Notes under the pieces: model-generated
What the model saw: only the letters and a program-made list of their open reading frames with translations
Told to the model about the DNA's origin: nothing
Database searches by the model: none
Shown here: positions 1 to 10,405 of the stretch, one piece after another
How positions within the stretch are numbered: position 1 is the first letter of the stretch
Layout: each line of letters opens with the position of its first letter
Assembly: GCA_949752735.1 (NCBI GenBank)
Contig: OX457036.1
Location: 1,034,016 to 1,098,015 of the forward strand
Reading direction: 5' to 3'
DNA length: 64,000 bases
From: Lumbricus terrestris
Lineage: Eukaryota; Annelida; Clitellata; Crassiclitellata; Lumbricidae
Translations under genes and position numbers: made by a program

Positions 1-348
1 GCGAGCACAACGTCACTGAGCTTCACAAGCATCAAGAAATCCACTTAACGAATTATCCTACTCTGAAAACTCGTAAATAAGTATGTGCAGTTGCAAGAGA
101 TATTATGCCTACTATTTAATTACAATAAACAATTAAACACTGAAAGTCACCGCTGTTGACAATTCCTGTGAGCACTCACCAAAACTGCTTTAAGGGGTTT
201 AAATTGAAACGAATAGTTGTTTATGCACTTCAATTGATCATAACTTTATGATTTGTTCCATCTGTCTCTTAGACATACCTTAAAAAATTCAACGTTTTCT
301 ACACAAAAATTCCTACACTGCAGTCTAAACTGATGATTGATGCTTTAC

Positions 349-487
349 CATCCATCCACTTCTGCGATGTCATATTGAGCAGATAGACTGTGACATTGTC
401 ATCATCAAAGCGGTACTGTCCGATTTCGTTCCAGCTGAAATATCCATCGTCGAAATGAACGTAGTCGTCGAGGGCAGTCGGTTCATC
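349..487 (-). CDS. Exon 2 of a PhoPQ-activated / AprA-like secreted protein (partial gene)
   Basis: Read on the minus strand, this stretch is open between an acceptor (…TTGTACAG before 487) and a donor (GTAAAG after 349). It encodes a peptide starting DEPTALDDYVHFDDGYFSW and ending NMTSQKWMD. The pattern 'LDDYV … W … LNMTSQ.W' is typical of the PhoPQ-activated pathogenicity-related (PqaA) family, which in animals and Dictyostelium includes autocrine proliferation repressor A; these have an alpha/beta-hydrolase-like fold and are usually secreted. It joins in phase 0 to the signal-peptide exon at 911-970 and ends in phase 1, so at least one further exon lies beyond the left edge of the window. 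The family call rests on remembered motifs, not on an alignment. Confidence 0.68.
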
Positions 488-680
488 CTGTACAACGCAA
501 GAAAAGAAGTTTTAAAAGGGAAAAGGAATTCAATTTAATTGGATGACGGATTCAATTGTTTCAATATTAAATGAATTCGCACTTAGCAAGAAGCAGCTTT
601 AATGGCTGTAGAGAAAAAAAGCAAAACAGAGCGACAGGCTATAATTGAGCTACGTTTCTCTCCCCTGGGTATCACATTAG

Positions 681-795
681 GGTGGTATTTGCAGTTTAAC
701 GTCACTGTGCGGTAACAAAGACCATTAGCGACGCCCTCCTCCTTTATCCAGACTTGGGACTGACACTGGCAGAGTGCAACCAGTGGCAGAGTTCA
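681..795 (-). repeat. Dispersed repeat family A, copy in intron 1 of the PqaA-like gene
   Basis: About 115 bases match, in reverse orientation, copies at 3371-3480 and 13301-13410. Shared blocks include GCACTCTGCCAGTG, CCCAAG.CTGGATAAAGGAGG, GGCGTCGCTAATG and GTTAAACTGCAAAT. No ORF is present, so this is a non-coding interspersed element. Confidence 0.7.
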
Positions 796-910
796 CATTA
801 GGCTTCAATAGACTGTAGAAACACCGAATGTTTAGTCTGAAGATGAAGCCAGAAGACAGAGAAACAGAAAGAGAGACAAAGACTGACAGATAGACGTTAG
901 ATGACATTAC

Positions 911-970
911 CCAATCGTATGCCCTGCACAGTGCAAAGACGCATAAAACGAGAAACGGTAGGTGAGACAT
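911..970 (-). CDS. Exon 1 (signal peptide) of the PqaA/AprA-like gene
   Basis: The ATG at 970-968 opens a 20-codon exon that reads MSHLPFLVLCVFALCRAYDW. It has a hydrophobic core followed by a short polar tail with a plausible signal-peptidase site near the end. The donor GTAATG follows directly (910-905), and exon 2 at 349-487 continues in phase 0. A TATA box lies about 60 bases upstream. The exon implies a secreted product, as expected for the family. The frame stays open past the donor to 725, but those residues are intronic. Confidence 0.68.
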
Positions 971-1030
971 AGTATAGCCTCAAACAGACATCAGCTGTCG
1001 AGAGCTTCGTTATCCGGTGACAGTCCGACC

Positions 1031-1038
1031 TTTTTATA
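1031..1038 (-). promoter_or_regulatory. TATA box of the PqaA/AprA-like gene
   Basis: TATAAAAA on the minus strand lies about 61-68 bases upstream of the start codon at 970. That is right for a core promoter with a short 5' UTR of roughly 30-40 bases. Transcription start was not determined. Confidence 0.5.
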
Positions 1039-1045
1039 CATCGGT

Positions 1046-1544
1046 TATCGTGCATGGCCGCAAAAGGCCAACTGAGAGAAACTTTAATTTCACAGGTAGC
1101 TTCAATTCAGGCTGGACCAATGGAGACGTCTAGGCATGAAATAGTATGCAGTAATAGCCTGTCTTTGAAAGGCTATTACTGCTATTACTGGATGTAACCA
1201 GCAGCTCATATAGCTCTTAACTTCCAAATTAATATTATATTATCACAACTAATATTAATATAGCACAACACGAGTGATTGAAAAAATCTATGGTGGGTCA
1301 AATCCGAGCATGGTTAGCACAATTTAAACAGAATGGAATTAAAATTGCTAGAATTGGTCGTCACTGTCTGGTTGTTGCACAAAGTCAGAGAACATAATTT
1401 TATGCAGCTGTGAGAAGTTTCAGTTACTACTAATTTGTCAAAAGAACAGAATAATTCCTTAGGTGTTTGACAGCGTGCATAAATATTTTACACTTAGAGT
1501 GCAGTGTCATATCTTCAGGTTAAGGTCAGCACTGTAGTCACATG
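1046..1544. other. Intergenic, no gene seen
   Basis: AT-rich sequence upstream of the PqaA-like gene. Near 1150-1190 there is a short self-similar stretch (AGGCTATTACTGCTATTACTG). I see no coding exon or named element. Confidence 0.4.
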
Positions 1545-1613
1545 CAGGGCCGGATTTACAAATGTGGGCCCCTGTTCGGCCGAACATGTTGAACATGCCT
1601 TTATCCGGCCCCG
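1545..1613. mobile_element. Miniature hAT-type element, 69 bp
   Basis: It starts CAGGGCCGGATTTA and ends TTATCCGGCCCCG, which are near-complementary termini of the hAT CAGGGCCGGAT type. The flanks are GTCACATG on the left and GTCCCATG on the right, a 7-of-8 match to an 8-bp target duplication. The inside resembles the ends of the larger relative at 8815-9624 (shared CGGCCGAACA…GTTGAACATG block). Confidence 0.6.
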
Positions 1614-2110
1614 GTCCCATGTGAACTCCTGTTCTCAGGTGCCTCTCCCCTTATCGTCGAAGGTATACGGCTGTCGCAAGTTCTGATTTATTAAAGCCAG
1701 GAGCTTCCGAGAAAACCGTGGTATCATTTTGGTTTCCGAAGTCCCAGTTCAGTTGACTGGGTTAGGTAAAGTGGGCAACGCAAAATGGAAGGCTATTCGA
1801 CTAATTCGAACCAATCTACACGAATTCTAAGAGGCCTTGACGTAGCACGTTTTAGTAGAGTGGAAACCATGAACTCCGGAGTAATCGCTCTGAGCTACAA
1901 CACCTAGACGGTCTTCGTAGCTTACTTGTGGATCATTCAGCAGTCATTCAATGAGTTCTTTTGAAGAAGTAGGTTCGATCTAATTGAGAAACAAACAATT
2001 TACTATCATTGGCGATTTATGTGTAGCATGTGAACTATAGTTTGAGAATCTATCAGGTGGCTGTTTATCATGGTGCACGAGTCTTTGCTAATCGCGATAA
2101 TAACTTATCT

Positions 2111-2460
2111 AAATAGATAAGTGGTTCCCAATCTTTTTGACTGCAGGACAACTTTTTCTAAATTTCAGTACACGAGGGCAACGTTTTCTTAGTTTATGGA
2201 CATTAGGGGCCACAAGGCTAAAAAATTAATCAAATAAAAGCATATAAAATTGTTATAATTTGATTAAAATGGGATGTTTGATGTTATTTATAGACGTCAA
2301 AATAAAATAATTCGAACAAGAAAATAAGTATGTGCTCGATCCTGTCCAAATTGTCAATTTTTCATAGATTTTTTAATTTTTGAGAGATGAGGACCATTTT
2401 TCAGACCTTGCGGGCCACTTTTGACCCGCGGGCCACAAATTGGGAACCACTGAAATAGAT
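2111..2460. mobile_element. Non-autonomous hAT element (2119-2452) with perfect 8-bp target duplication
   Basis: The termini AAGTGGTTCCCAAT and ATTGGGAACCACTG are inverted repeats. Identical 8-bp flanks AAATAGAT occur at 2111-2118 and 2453-2460. The 334-bp inside has no ORF. The right half carries the 'GCGGGCCAC…GCGGGCCAC' motif seen in many hAT MITEs. Confidence 0.85.
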
Positions 2461-3370
2461 GAAGAAATTGACATTGTTCAATACATCAACTAGCAACGTT
2501 GGAGTCGCCAAAGCACACACTAGCAACTGATTAAATTGGTCACCCAAATGTTGCTTGAGCCATGACAACAATATCCCCAATTTCTTGGGTTATTTTTGAT
2601 TTGATGTATTAAATTTTGACGTTAGAATAACCGTGGCTTGACATTTAATTGTTCTCTTCTTACCACGCGAAGCACTTATCAAAGGCGATGAACCCAAGTA
2701 AGAAATTTTCTAAATATTCAACAATAATCATGACCGAGTTCTGTTCATTTTATCTTTATTTGCTGCGCTTCTTATCTGACCTTGAAATGAACTCGATTTA
2801 CCATGAATCAAGTGTCCATAATTATCTTCGTTTTCACAAACAGAAAATAAAATTCAACCTTAGACTATTAAAGGCTATAGAGCTCTTCGTTCATCTAATG
2901 TCGTTAAAAGAACAATAGTTCGAAGTTCCAATGTCCGATATTGATTGCCTTCAATCAATTAAGCAGTCTATGGTTAAAGGATAGGGGCAAATCGTGACGT
3001 GCTCTGGAGACCAGAGACCAGAGCATGTTTCTACATTCTTTGATACCGCTGGACTAGAAACTGATCACAGCCTTTGTAAATCCAATTTCACGATTTAATT
3101 ATTATCAGGTGGACTCGGTTACATCACTGGCTTCCACCAAACATCCGGGTCTCACGGTCTGCTTGACGGCACAGAAACCAATAAATGGTTACCTGCTAAT
3201 AACTATAAATAGACACCTTGTCCGAATGCTTTTCAGACATTTGTACATGATGTCAGTGAATCAGCTTCTATCGAAATAAATCCGGTTCTGTTGACCTACT
3301 TCAATAAGTGACCATCGATATTAAACACCATTATTTATATATAAAGGTCCACTACGTATATTAATTTAAC
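2461..3370. other. Intergenic, no supported gene
   Basis: An 89-codon open frame (2649-2918, plus) has no recognisable domain and no splice context, so I do not call it a gene. The rest is plain AT-rich sequence. The next recognisable item is the family A repeat at 3371. Confidence 0.4.
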
Positions 3371-3480
3371 TCCGCCACTGGCTGCACTCTGCCAGTGCCA
3401 ATTCCAAGCCTGGATAAAGGAGGAGGGCGTCGCTAATGATCTCTGTTATCACACAGTGACGTTAAACTGCAAATGCCGCC
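3371..3480 (+). repeat. Dispersed repeat family A
   Basis: A near full-length copy of the 110-bp family (TCCGCCACTGGCTGCACTCT … GTTAAACTGCAAATG), about 80-90% like the copies at 681-795 and 13301-13410. It is followed within 100 bases by a CTC/TTC-rich simple repeat, as other family A copies are also followed by simple repeats. Confidence 0.7.
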
Positions 3481-3565
3481 GTATATTAATTCGACAGCTC
3501 AAGATGCCGAAGAAATTCTTGCCGAGGGCCTCTGTTGTCATAAACTGTCATTAAACTATGGATTC

Positions 3566-3672
3566 TCTACCTCCTCCTCCTTCTCCTCCTCTTCCTTCTC
3601 CTCGTCCTTCTCATCCACGTCCTTCTCCTCCTCGTCCTTCTCTTCCTCCTTCTCCTCCTCCTCCTCCTCCTG
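3566..3672. repeat. CTC/CTT-rich simple repeat
   Basis: Pyrimidine-rich trinucleotide-like tract on the plus strand. The open frames crossing it (Ser/Pro or Arg runs) are products of the repeat, not genes. Confidence 0.85.
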
Positions 3673-4317
3673 GCCCATCCGCACACAATAGGATGGCTAT
3701 GCCGATCATTGTTATTATAACAAAGTGTCGTTACACAGCAACTTAATGTGACAACAAACATTATTATAAATGTAAATGTACTGAGAGGTTGACTGTAAGA
3801 AAATAAGAAAACACAAATCTACCGGTTGATTCTAAACACCTTTTCAACGATATCTATGACACCATGTAATTGAAAGACACTGACGATTGGTTTAGTACCT
3901 TGCTCCTAAGTGCTGTAATACGCCGAGCAAATTTCTGTCCAGGGTAACGACCTCTGTTGTCATAGACCCTGGTCAAATCTGGATCCACCCATCCATGACT
4001 ATTGTATCCTTAGTTCGAGAGTGTTTATGGGCAAACTTAACGAAACACTAATATTATTGAATTTATTGTTCTGTTGACAGGGTTGCCCATTTCTCATTAC
4101 TATATCCATTACATGCATTTAGACTGGCCATCATAGCAACACATTGAAACCAGTAAATAAAATGAATGTACACGAGTGCAGAACTGTGCTATGACTAATG
4201 CTGCACTAGTGAGTAAGGTGACTATTTTACGCGTCATCTGCAAACCATGACGCGCAATAATTTCGTAATACATGCCAGACGCTCCCTATACTAATATGTT
4301 CGAATAGATCTATTCCA
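3673..4317. other. Intergenic, nothing recognised
   Basis: Unique-looking AT-rich sequence between the CTC-rich repeat and the hAT element at 4326. No coding, RNA or repeat feature is supported. Confidence 0.35.
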
Positions 4318-4574
4318 GTCGGTTCCAGTGGCGGCGCCAGACACTTTTTGTAGCCAGGGCATAGCCAGGGCAGTCATACAAGTGACCAGGGCAGAGGACG
4401 AGTCGAGTGCTCGGTAGTACGGGCTTACATAGGCCCATAATTTTGCGCTATGCCGTGCTTGCCATAAATCATGCATCTTACACTATTAGGGTTGGCTGGT
4501 CAGAGAATCAAATGGGCGAAGCCATAAAACCGAACACTTTTTGACATTTGAAAGCAAATCTTATAAATCTTATA

Positions 4575-5252
4575 CAGGGTGGGTCGTAAGGTTTTTTGTC
4601 AAATATCTTGGCCAGAAGTTTTTAAAAATAAATCAAATTTTACAGGCCTATAGACAATTCATATTTACGCACAGTGGCCAGATTTCACCACGATATTTCA
4701 AACAGAACAAAAGTTACATCATTTTTAGCGAGACCGTCACTGCTTATCAGAGTAATCGGAAAAATAGCTCCAAGACCTTGCTCATGAAGTGAATGAATAC
4801 AAATTTTATCTGTTTGATAGAATTTTCGATTTGATTGTTTTAGTAACAAACTTATTAAACTGAGAAATTCTTTTATAATTTACCAACTTGACAGCCATCT
4901 TGCTAAATGATGCCACAGCGACATGCAACTATGCAGCATGGTTCCTAGCTGTTTCTTTTCTAAATAATTATAATGATTTTTCTGCCAATAACATGTTTAT
5001 TTTACACCAATGATTTGAGATGTTGCTTAATAAAACCGTTTGGGTCATGTTTTTTAATCGTCAAAAAACAATAGGTGGTGTCACTAAAAGTGATACAACT
5101 TTTGTTCTGTTTGAAATATTTTAATAAAATCTGGATATTATGTGTAAATAGCCTATGAAATGGCTTGAAGCCTGTCAAAGTTCACTTTAAAATTCCCAAT
5201 TTTGGCCAAGGTATTGGTAAGAGACTAGGGATCCTTTTTATGGCCCACACTG
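4575..5252. mobile_element. Tc1/mariner-like MITE nested in the hAT element
   Basis: It begins CAGGGTGGGTCGTAAGG and ends GGCCCACACTG, and is flanked by TA on both sides (4573-4574, 5253-5254). Further in, ATATCTTGGCCAGAA on the left mirrors TTTTGGCCAAGGTAT on the right. A second internal inverted pair surrounds the AACAAAAGTT blocks near 4700 and 5100. The 83-codon ORF inside is not a recognisable transposase. Confidence 0.65.
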
Positions 5253-5429
5253 TAGACTAATCTCACTGACTTAGTGAAGCACTGCAAATCCTATTTCGAG
5301 TAGCATTTCGAAAGCAAAAAGTTCTATTGTTGATGCAAATGCTTACGCTTCATTTGAAAAACAATAAAGCGACAGTTGGGCCTATGCTGCTATATTATAC
5401 AGTTGAAAACGCAGTGTGGGCAAATAGGC

Positions 5430-5660
5430 ACAGACAACCCTTCCAGAACTTTTGCCCTACCAGAATTTTTGCCCAGCCAGAATTTTTGCTTGCCATAACT
5501 TTTTCTCTGACTAAATGTTGCCCTGTCAGAATTTTGCCCTGTCAAACGTTTTGCCCTGCCAGAATTTTTCTCTCCCAGAACTTTTGCCCTGCCAGAATTT
5601 TTCTCTCCCAGAACTTTTGCCCTGCCAGAATTCTGCCCTGTCAGAACTTTTGCCCTGCCA
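5430..5660. repeat. Tandem CCCTGCCAGAA-type repeat inside the hAT element
   Basis: About ten degenerate units of roughly 20-35 bases with the core TTTTGCCCTGCCAGAA. The open frames across it (Gly-Arg-Ala-Lys-rich) follow the repeat period and are not genes. Confidence 0.7.
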
Positions 5661-5828
5661 GAGAGCGGACAGACGGACGTGAATAGTAAGAAGGAATATG
5701 CCCGAACAAATTCTGGCATGGTAAAATATCTGGCAGGGCAACGACCAGGGCAACGACCAGGGCAAAGGCTTTTTTGCCAGGGCATTTGCCCTGCCATGCC
5801 CTGGCGTAGCGCCGCCACTGGTCGGTTC

Positions 5829-6838
5829 TAATCAACAAGTTCCCTTCTGTTTCCGGGCTTTACATCATCGACATCAAACAACTGCATTGGTCCGACTCGA
5901 CTTAGCTTATCGCAAGCAACACCATGAAAGCTTAGCACGCGACGACTTCGCGAGATCCCAAAGGTGCCATGAATATGTCTGAGTCCGTGCGCACGTATAA
6001 TTCGGACAGTTGCAGTCACGGGCTCTATTGATAGACTCCGGTTGTATTCTGTCCTCTGAGGTAAGTAGAATTGATCGCTCGGTCTGTGAAACGAAAACTC
6101 TAAACGATTGGTCTTCTAAATATGAAGAACTTGACCTCTAAACTGACCTTGCATGTCGACTGGGTTGTGAGGTCTTTGTTTAGGGAATAATAGCGCTGTG
6201 AACTTAGAAACTGCTTAATGTCCATAAAATTATCTGCTTTGCATGATGTGGACAACGGAATCCTATCTGTCTGCCCGTGATTTCATAGCTCTAAATAATT
6301 TTACGCCCGACTACGACACAGAAATAATATATCTAAAATATGGTAGTCAGTTAGTCAGAGGACTTACAATACATTACTGAACCATAACCCACATCTTGTA
6401 ACGTAACTCAACTTCGTGACACCGGCTCATGTAAAGTTTTATTCAATGCAGAAGTAGATCATTTAATATATTTTTGATCTCTTCTTTGAACCCTAACCGT
6501 TCTTCCCGGTAGTCGAGCACTAAACCACTGAATCGCGCAGACGTTTGGTGTACTTTATACAGCGCCCCATCCCATGAAAGCACTCCGAACACTCTGTGGT
6601 TATACGATGCTTAATTCAGGATGTCTCTCGCTGATATTTAAGTAGCGCCTCATCCGGTGAATGTATTCACAGCGAGTCTGACTATAGAGACATGTAGACA
6701 GACATAGGCAACATCCGATGTGACAGGAAGACGGAGAAAGACACGGACAGACAGACGGACAGAAAAATGAATCGGTCTGCACAGCGAGGAACTTGATTTG
6801 AAATGCTACGGTCCCAGGAGCTATGTAGCTCTATGCGA
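5829..6838. other. Intergenic, nothing recognised
   Basis: No exon with splice sites, RNA gene or repeat family could be supported. Short open frames (60-63 codons) look random. Confidence 0.35.
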
Positions 6839-7700
6839 GGCTCGATGGATGGATGAATGGATGAGTAGATGAGTAGATGGATCAATGAGAGGATGAATGG
6901 ATGGATGGATAGATAGATGGATGGATGAATGGATGGATGGATGAAGGGATGGATAGATGGATGGATGGATGAATGGATAAGTAGATGGACCAATGAGAGG
7001 ATGAATTGATGCATGGATGGATGAATGCATGGATGCATGGGTGTATGGATGAATGGATGGATGAATGGATGAATAGGTGAATGGATGGGTGAATGGATGG
7101 GTGGATGGATCAATGAGAGGATGAATGGATGGATGGGTGGATGGGTGGATGGATGAAAGGATGGATGGGTGGATGGGTGGGTGGATGAATGGATGGATGG
7201 ATGAATGGATGGATGGATGAATGGATGAATGGATGAGTAGATGGATCAACGAGTGGATGAATGGATGGGTGGATGGATAGATGGATGGATGGATGAATGG
7301 ATGGATGGATGGATGAATGGATGGATAAATGGATGGATGGATGAATGGATAAGTAGATGGATCAATGAGAGGATGACTGGATGCATGGATGGATGAATGG
7401 ATGGATGTTGGGTGGATGATAGATTAATGAATGAATAGATAGATGGATGCATTCATTCATGAATGCATGGATAGATGGATTGATGAATGGATGGAAGGGT
7501 GGATGTACATATGGATGGATATAAAATGGATGCATGGATGTAGGGCTGAGGGGTGGATGGATTGATGGATGGATGGATCTATAAATGACTGGATTGATGG
7601 ATGATGGACGAATGGATGGATGAATTAGGTGTGGGTGGATGGATAAATGCATGGATGAATAAACGGATGGATGGATGGATGGACGGAGTGAAGGATGGGT
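6839..7700. repeat. Long degenerate GGAT/GGATGAAT microsatellite
   Basis: About 860 bases of ATGGATGGATGA-like units with scattered variants. The His-Pro-Ser-Ile 'proteins' read from the minus strand are artefacts of the tetranucleotide period. Confidence 0.95.
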
Positions 7701-8164
7701 GCATGCAGTGATAAAATGTCAGGATGGAAAGAAGGATGGATGTATGTGTGGATGAGTTGGTTGGCGATTGGTTGAACGTATGTGCATCAATGTTGTTCTT
7801 TGATATTATGAGCGATGGATGTAGGCAGCTCTCTATGCATCTGCTGCATCGTGGCAAGAGACGATGGAGTCATTGCGGATGGAGCGGCTCCTGCTGCTGA
7901 TGCTGATGCTGATGCTGGTGGTGGTGGTCGATGGAAGGAATGACTGAATGAAGGAAGGAGAGAGAGATAGAACAGGCGCAGTCGACCGAAACATTAAATT
8001 GGATTAAAAATGGATTAAACGATAAACGTTAAAGAAAGACAATGATCGAACTACAACAACTTCTGATGATAATAGTGCTATGCGTTCAAGGTTAGTGTCT
8101 GTTGTCGGTTGCATTCAGTCATCATCTTTGAGAATTATACGCTGGCGATGATTACGTAGGCTCG
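7701..8164. other. Repeat margin, no gene
   Basis: Degraded GGAT repeat passes into unique sequence. A short CTGATG run lies at about 7895-7920 before the next trinucleotide tract. Confidence 0.4.
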
Positions 8165-8404
8165 TTGATGATGATGTTTGTCATCATCATCATCGTTGTC
8201 ATCATCATCATCGTCGTTATCGGCATCATCATCATGATCTCCATCGTCGTCGTCGTCATCATCATCACCATTATCGTCGTCATCGTCGGCGCCATCGTCA
8301 TCATCAACGTCATCGGCGTCGTCATTATCATCATTATCTTCACCATCATCCGTATCTTCTTCATCATCATCACCAATCTTTACCGTTGTCATTATAACAT
8401 CATC
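8165..8404. repeat. ATC/GTC trinucleotide tract ending at a gap
   Basis: A run of TCATCATCG-type triplets up to the scaffold gap. The Asp-, Met- and Ile-rich open frames on both strands are repeat artefacts. Confidence 0.93.
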
Positions 8405-8604
8405 NNNNNNNNNNNNNNNNNNNNNNNNNNNNNNNNNNNNNNNNNNNNNNNNNNNNNNNNNNNNNNNNNNNNNNNNNNNNNNNNNNNNNNNNNNNNNNNN
8501 NNNNNNNNNNNNNNNNNNNNNNNNNNNNNNNNNNNNNNNNNNNNNNNNNNNNNNNNNNNNNNNNNNNNNNNNNNNNNNNNNNNNNNNNNNNNNNNNNNNN
8601 NNNN
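8405..8604. other. Assembly gap (200 N)
   Basis: Exactly 200 unknown bases. A simple repeat lies on one side and a SINE on the other, a common cause of assembly breaks. The X-filled open frames crossing it have no meaning. Confidence 1.
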
Positions 8605-8785
8605 AAGAGGCGCTCCCGACTGCAGAGCGGACACTGCATCGGAGTTTCACGCTGAAGCGCTGAGCAATTGTGAGTGAAGGACTTGCCCAAGGTCCCTATA
8701 CGCGGCGACTTGAGGTGGATTCGAACCTCGAACCTTCCGGTTTCAAGGCAACGACGCCACCACTACACCACCGCGCCCCACACTG
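8605..8785 (-). mobile_element. tRNA-derived SINE, truncated by the gap
   Basis: On the minus strand it starts GGGGCGCGGTGGTGTAGTGG (A-box region) and continues to the B box GGTTCGAATCC, then the tail region ending GAGCGCCTCTT at the gap. It matches copies at 14727-14940 (minus) and 43096-43325 (plus). Confidence 0.85.
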
Positions 8786-8814
8786 ATCATTTTTTAACGA
8801 ATTAGGTCTTCTGC

Positions 8815-9624
8815 CAGGGCCGGATTAAGGCATGTTCAGCATGTTCGGCCGAACAGAGGCCCGACACTTTAGGGAGCCCCACAAGTGGCGGATCCAGAAC
8901 GTTTCGAAGGGGGTGGGCCAAAATTTTCGGTCTTGTTGGTGGAACAGGGCAAAAATTTGGTGTGATTTGTTCGTCGCCGAGAAAACTGATGACTTTTTTT
9001 AGTCATCCGTCCAAATAATTTTTCCCCGAAAAAGATACCAACTCGTCCGCCGAAAAGTTGATGACTTTTTTTTAGTCATCCCTCCAAATTTTTCGGAAAA
9101 GATACCAACTCATCCGCCAAAAAAGTTTATCACTTTTTTATTTTTTTATTTTTTTTAGTCATCGGGTCGTCGGTCGTGTCATAGTCCGGAGTACACTAAA
9201 TCAAATGGGGGCCACGTCCCGTGCGATTTCTTTAGTGGGGGGCCTGGTATCTTGTTTTCTCTCCCGTTGCATTATATTAATGGCTTTTTGAAACCAAATG
9301 GGGGAGCCACGACCCATGCAATTTTTTGGGGGCCATGGCCATTTTGGCCCCCTGGATCCGCCCCTGAGCCCTGCACATGCAACAAAAAAATTTCATCATA
9401 GCTAGGAAAACCGCCCTACTTTAACACTATAGCCTACTGAATATTATAAGACCTGATGATATTGTAAAAAAGGGACGAATTAACAATAGATGAATGTTAA
9501 TTCATTTCAATATGGTACGTTTAATGTGTTCTTTTGTCGAGATTATAATATGTAAACTTGCCCCACCCCCACACAGCTCTCCTGAACAGGCGTCAAGGCC
9601 TCCACATTTACTAATCCGGCCATG
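8815..9624. mobile_element. hAT-like element interrupted by a second hAT-like element
   Basis: The left end CAGGGCCGGATTAAGG and the right end CTAATCCGGCCATG are inverted and match the termini of the 69-bp element at 1545. A second element is inserted inside (8882-9366). I found no clean outer target duplication, so the outer limits are approximate. Confidence 0.5.
8882..9366. mobile_element. Inner hAT-like MITE
   Basis: The termini GTGGCGGATCCAG and CTGGATCCGCCCCTG are inverted repeats. The flanks AGCCCCAC and AGCCCTGC agree at 6 of 8 positions, a decayed 8-bp duplication. The inside repeats a GATGACTTTTTTTAGTCATC palindrome two to three times; related sequence recurs near 21420 and 32880. 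Confidence 0.65.
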
Positions 9625-9856
9625 CTCATACCCCCAATATTATACATCGAGTTCTAACAGAGCGAACATTGTCAGTGGCGGTTGTCGACTTTTTGCGCAT
9701 CAGCCGATTATTTTTTCAGCGCTGCAGTAAGCAGACATCTTGGAGGTCAATGACAATTAAAGGAGACTTGCAATAAATTAATTAATGCGCGAATAGAACG
9801 TCTAATAAAAATGCTCGGCTGCTGTATAGGACATGGGATCATGCGAGTGAGTCTGT

Positions 9857-9975
9857 GTGTGTGAGAGACTCGGAAGTTGTCATCTGGTTGTGCTTATGGC
9901 CTTCTGCTGCTGCTGCTGCTGCTGTTGCTGCTGCCGCTGTTGTTGCTGCCGCTGTTGCTGCTGCTGCTGCTGCAA
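9857..9975. repeat. CTG trinucleotide repeat
   Basis: CTGCTGCTG units with a few CCG/TTG variants at about 9902-9973. The poly-Cys and poly-Ser frames are artefacts. Confidence 0.9.
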
Positions 9976-10029
9976 TATCTGCGCTTTCTTCTCCATAAAA
10001 AGTAAGCACATGTACAACGACGAATTATG

Positions 10030-10155
10030 GCGCTGCGTGAATGGATGAATTGATGTATAAATGTATGCAAGAATTGTATGTGTTGCTGCATGAATTGATG
10101 AATTGATGTATAAATGTATGCATGAATTGTATGTATTGCTGCATGAATGGATGGC
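10030..10155. repeat. Two tandem units of about 60 bp (GAATTGATGTATAAATG)
   Basis: The block TTGATGTATAAATGTATGCA with a following TGTATGT.TTGCTGCATGAAT is repeated about 61 bases apart. Confidence 0.7.
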
Positions 10156-10206
10156 AATTAAGTGCGTACGCTAGCGTGTGAGCAATATATGAATGAACAT
10201 GGAGCA

Positions 10207-10405
10207 TTGACTTAAGTATATGTATGTAGGCCTATGTATGTATGTATGTATGTATGTATGTATGTATGTATGTATGTATGTATGTATGTATGTATGTATG
10301 TATGTATGTATGTATGTATGTATGTATGTACAATGTATGTATGTATGTATGTATGTACGTATGTGTGTATGTATGTATGTATGTATGTATGTATGTATGT
10401 ATGTT
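10207..10405. repeat. TATG microsatellite
   Basis: Nearly pure TATG repeat of about 45 units. It gives the spurious Met-Tyr-Val-Cys and His-Thr-Tyr-Ile frames. Confidence 0.97.

Larger units (their letters stand above)
4318..5828. mobile_element. Non-autonomous hAT element (4326-5820) with perfect 8-bp target duplication
   Basis: The left end CAGTGGCGGCGCCAGACA pairs with the right end CTGGCGTAGCGCCGCCACTG as an imperfect terminal inverted repeat. The flanks are identical 8-mers GTCGGTTC (4318-4325 and 5821-5828). No transposase is recognisable. The right half carries a short tandem array built on CCCTGCCAGAA (5430-5660), and a Tc1-like MITE is nested inside (4575-5252). Confidence 0.82.

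Noticed and set aside
2649..2918. 89-codon open frame as a gene
   Set aside because: No domain, no splice or promoter context, and AT-rich composition like the surroundings.
6682..7857. Several His-Pro-Ser-Ile-rich open frames
   Set aside because: They follow the GGAT tetranucleotide period in three frames and have no start or splice context.
8135..8690. Open frames across the N gap, Asp- or Ile-rich
   Set aside because: Made of ATC repeat and unknown bases.
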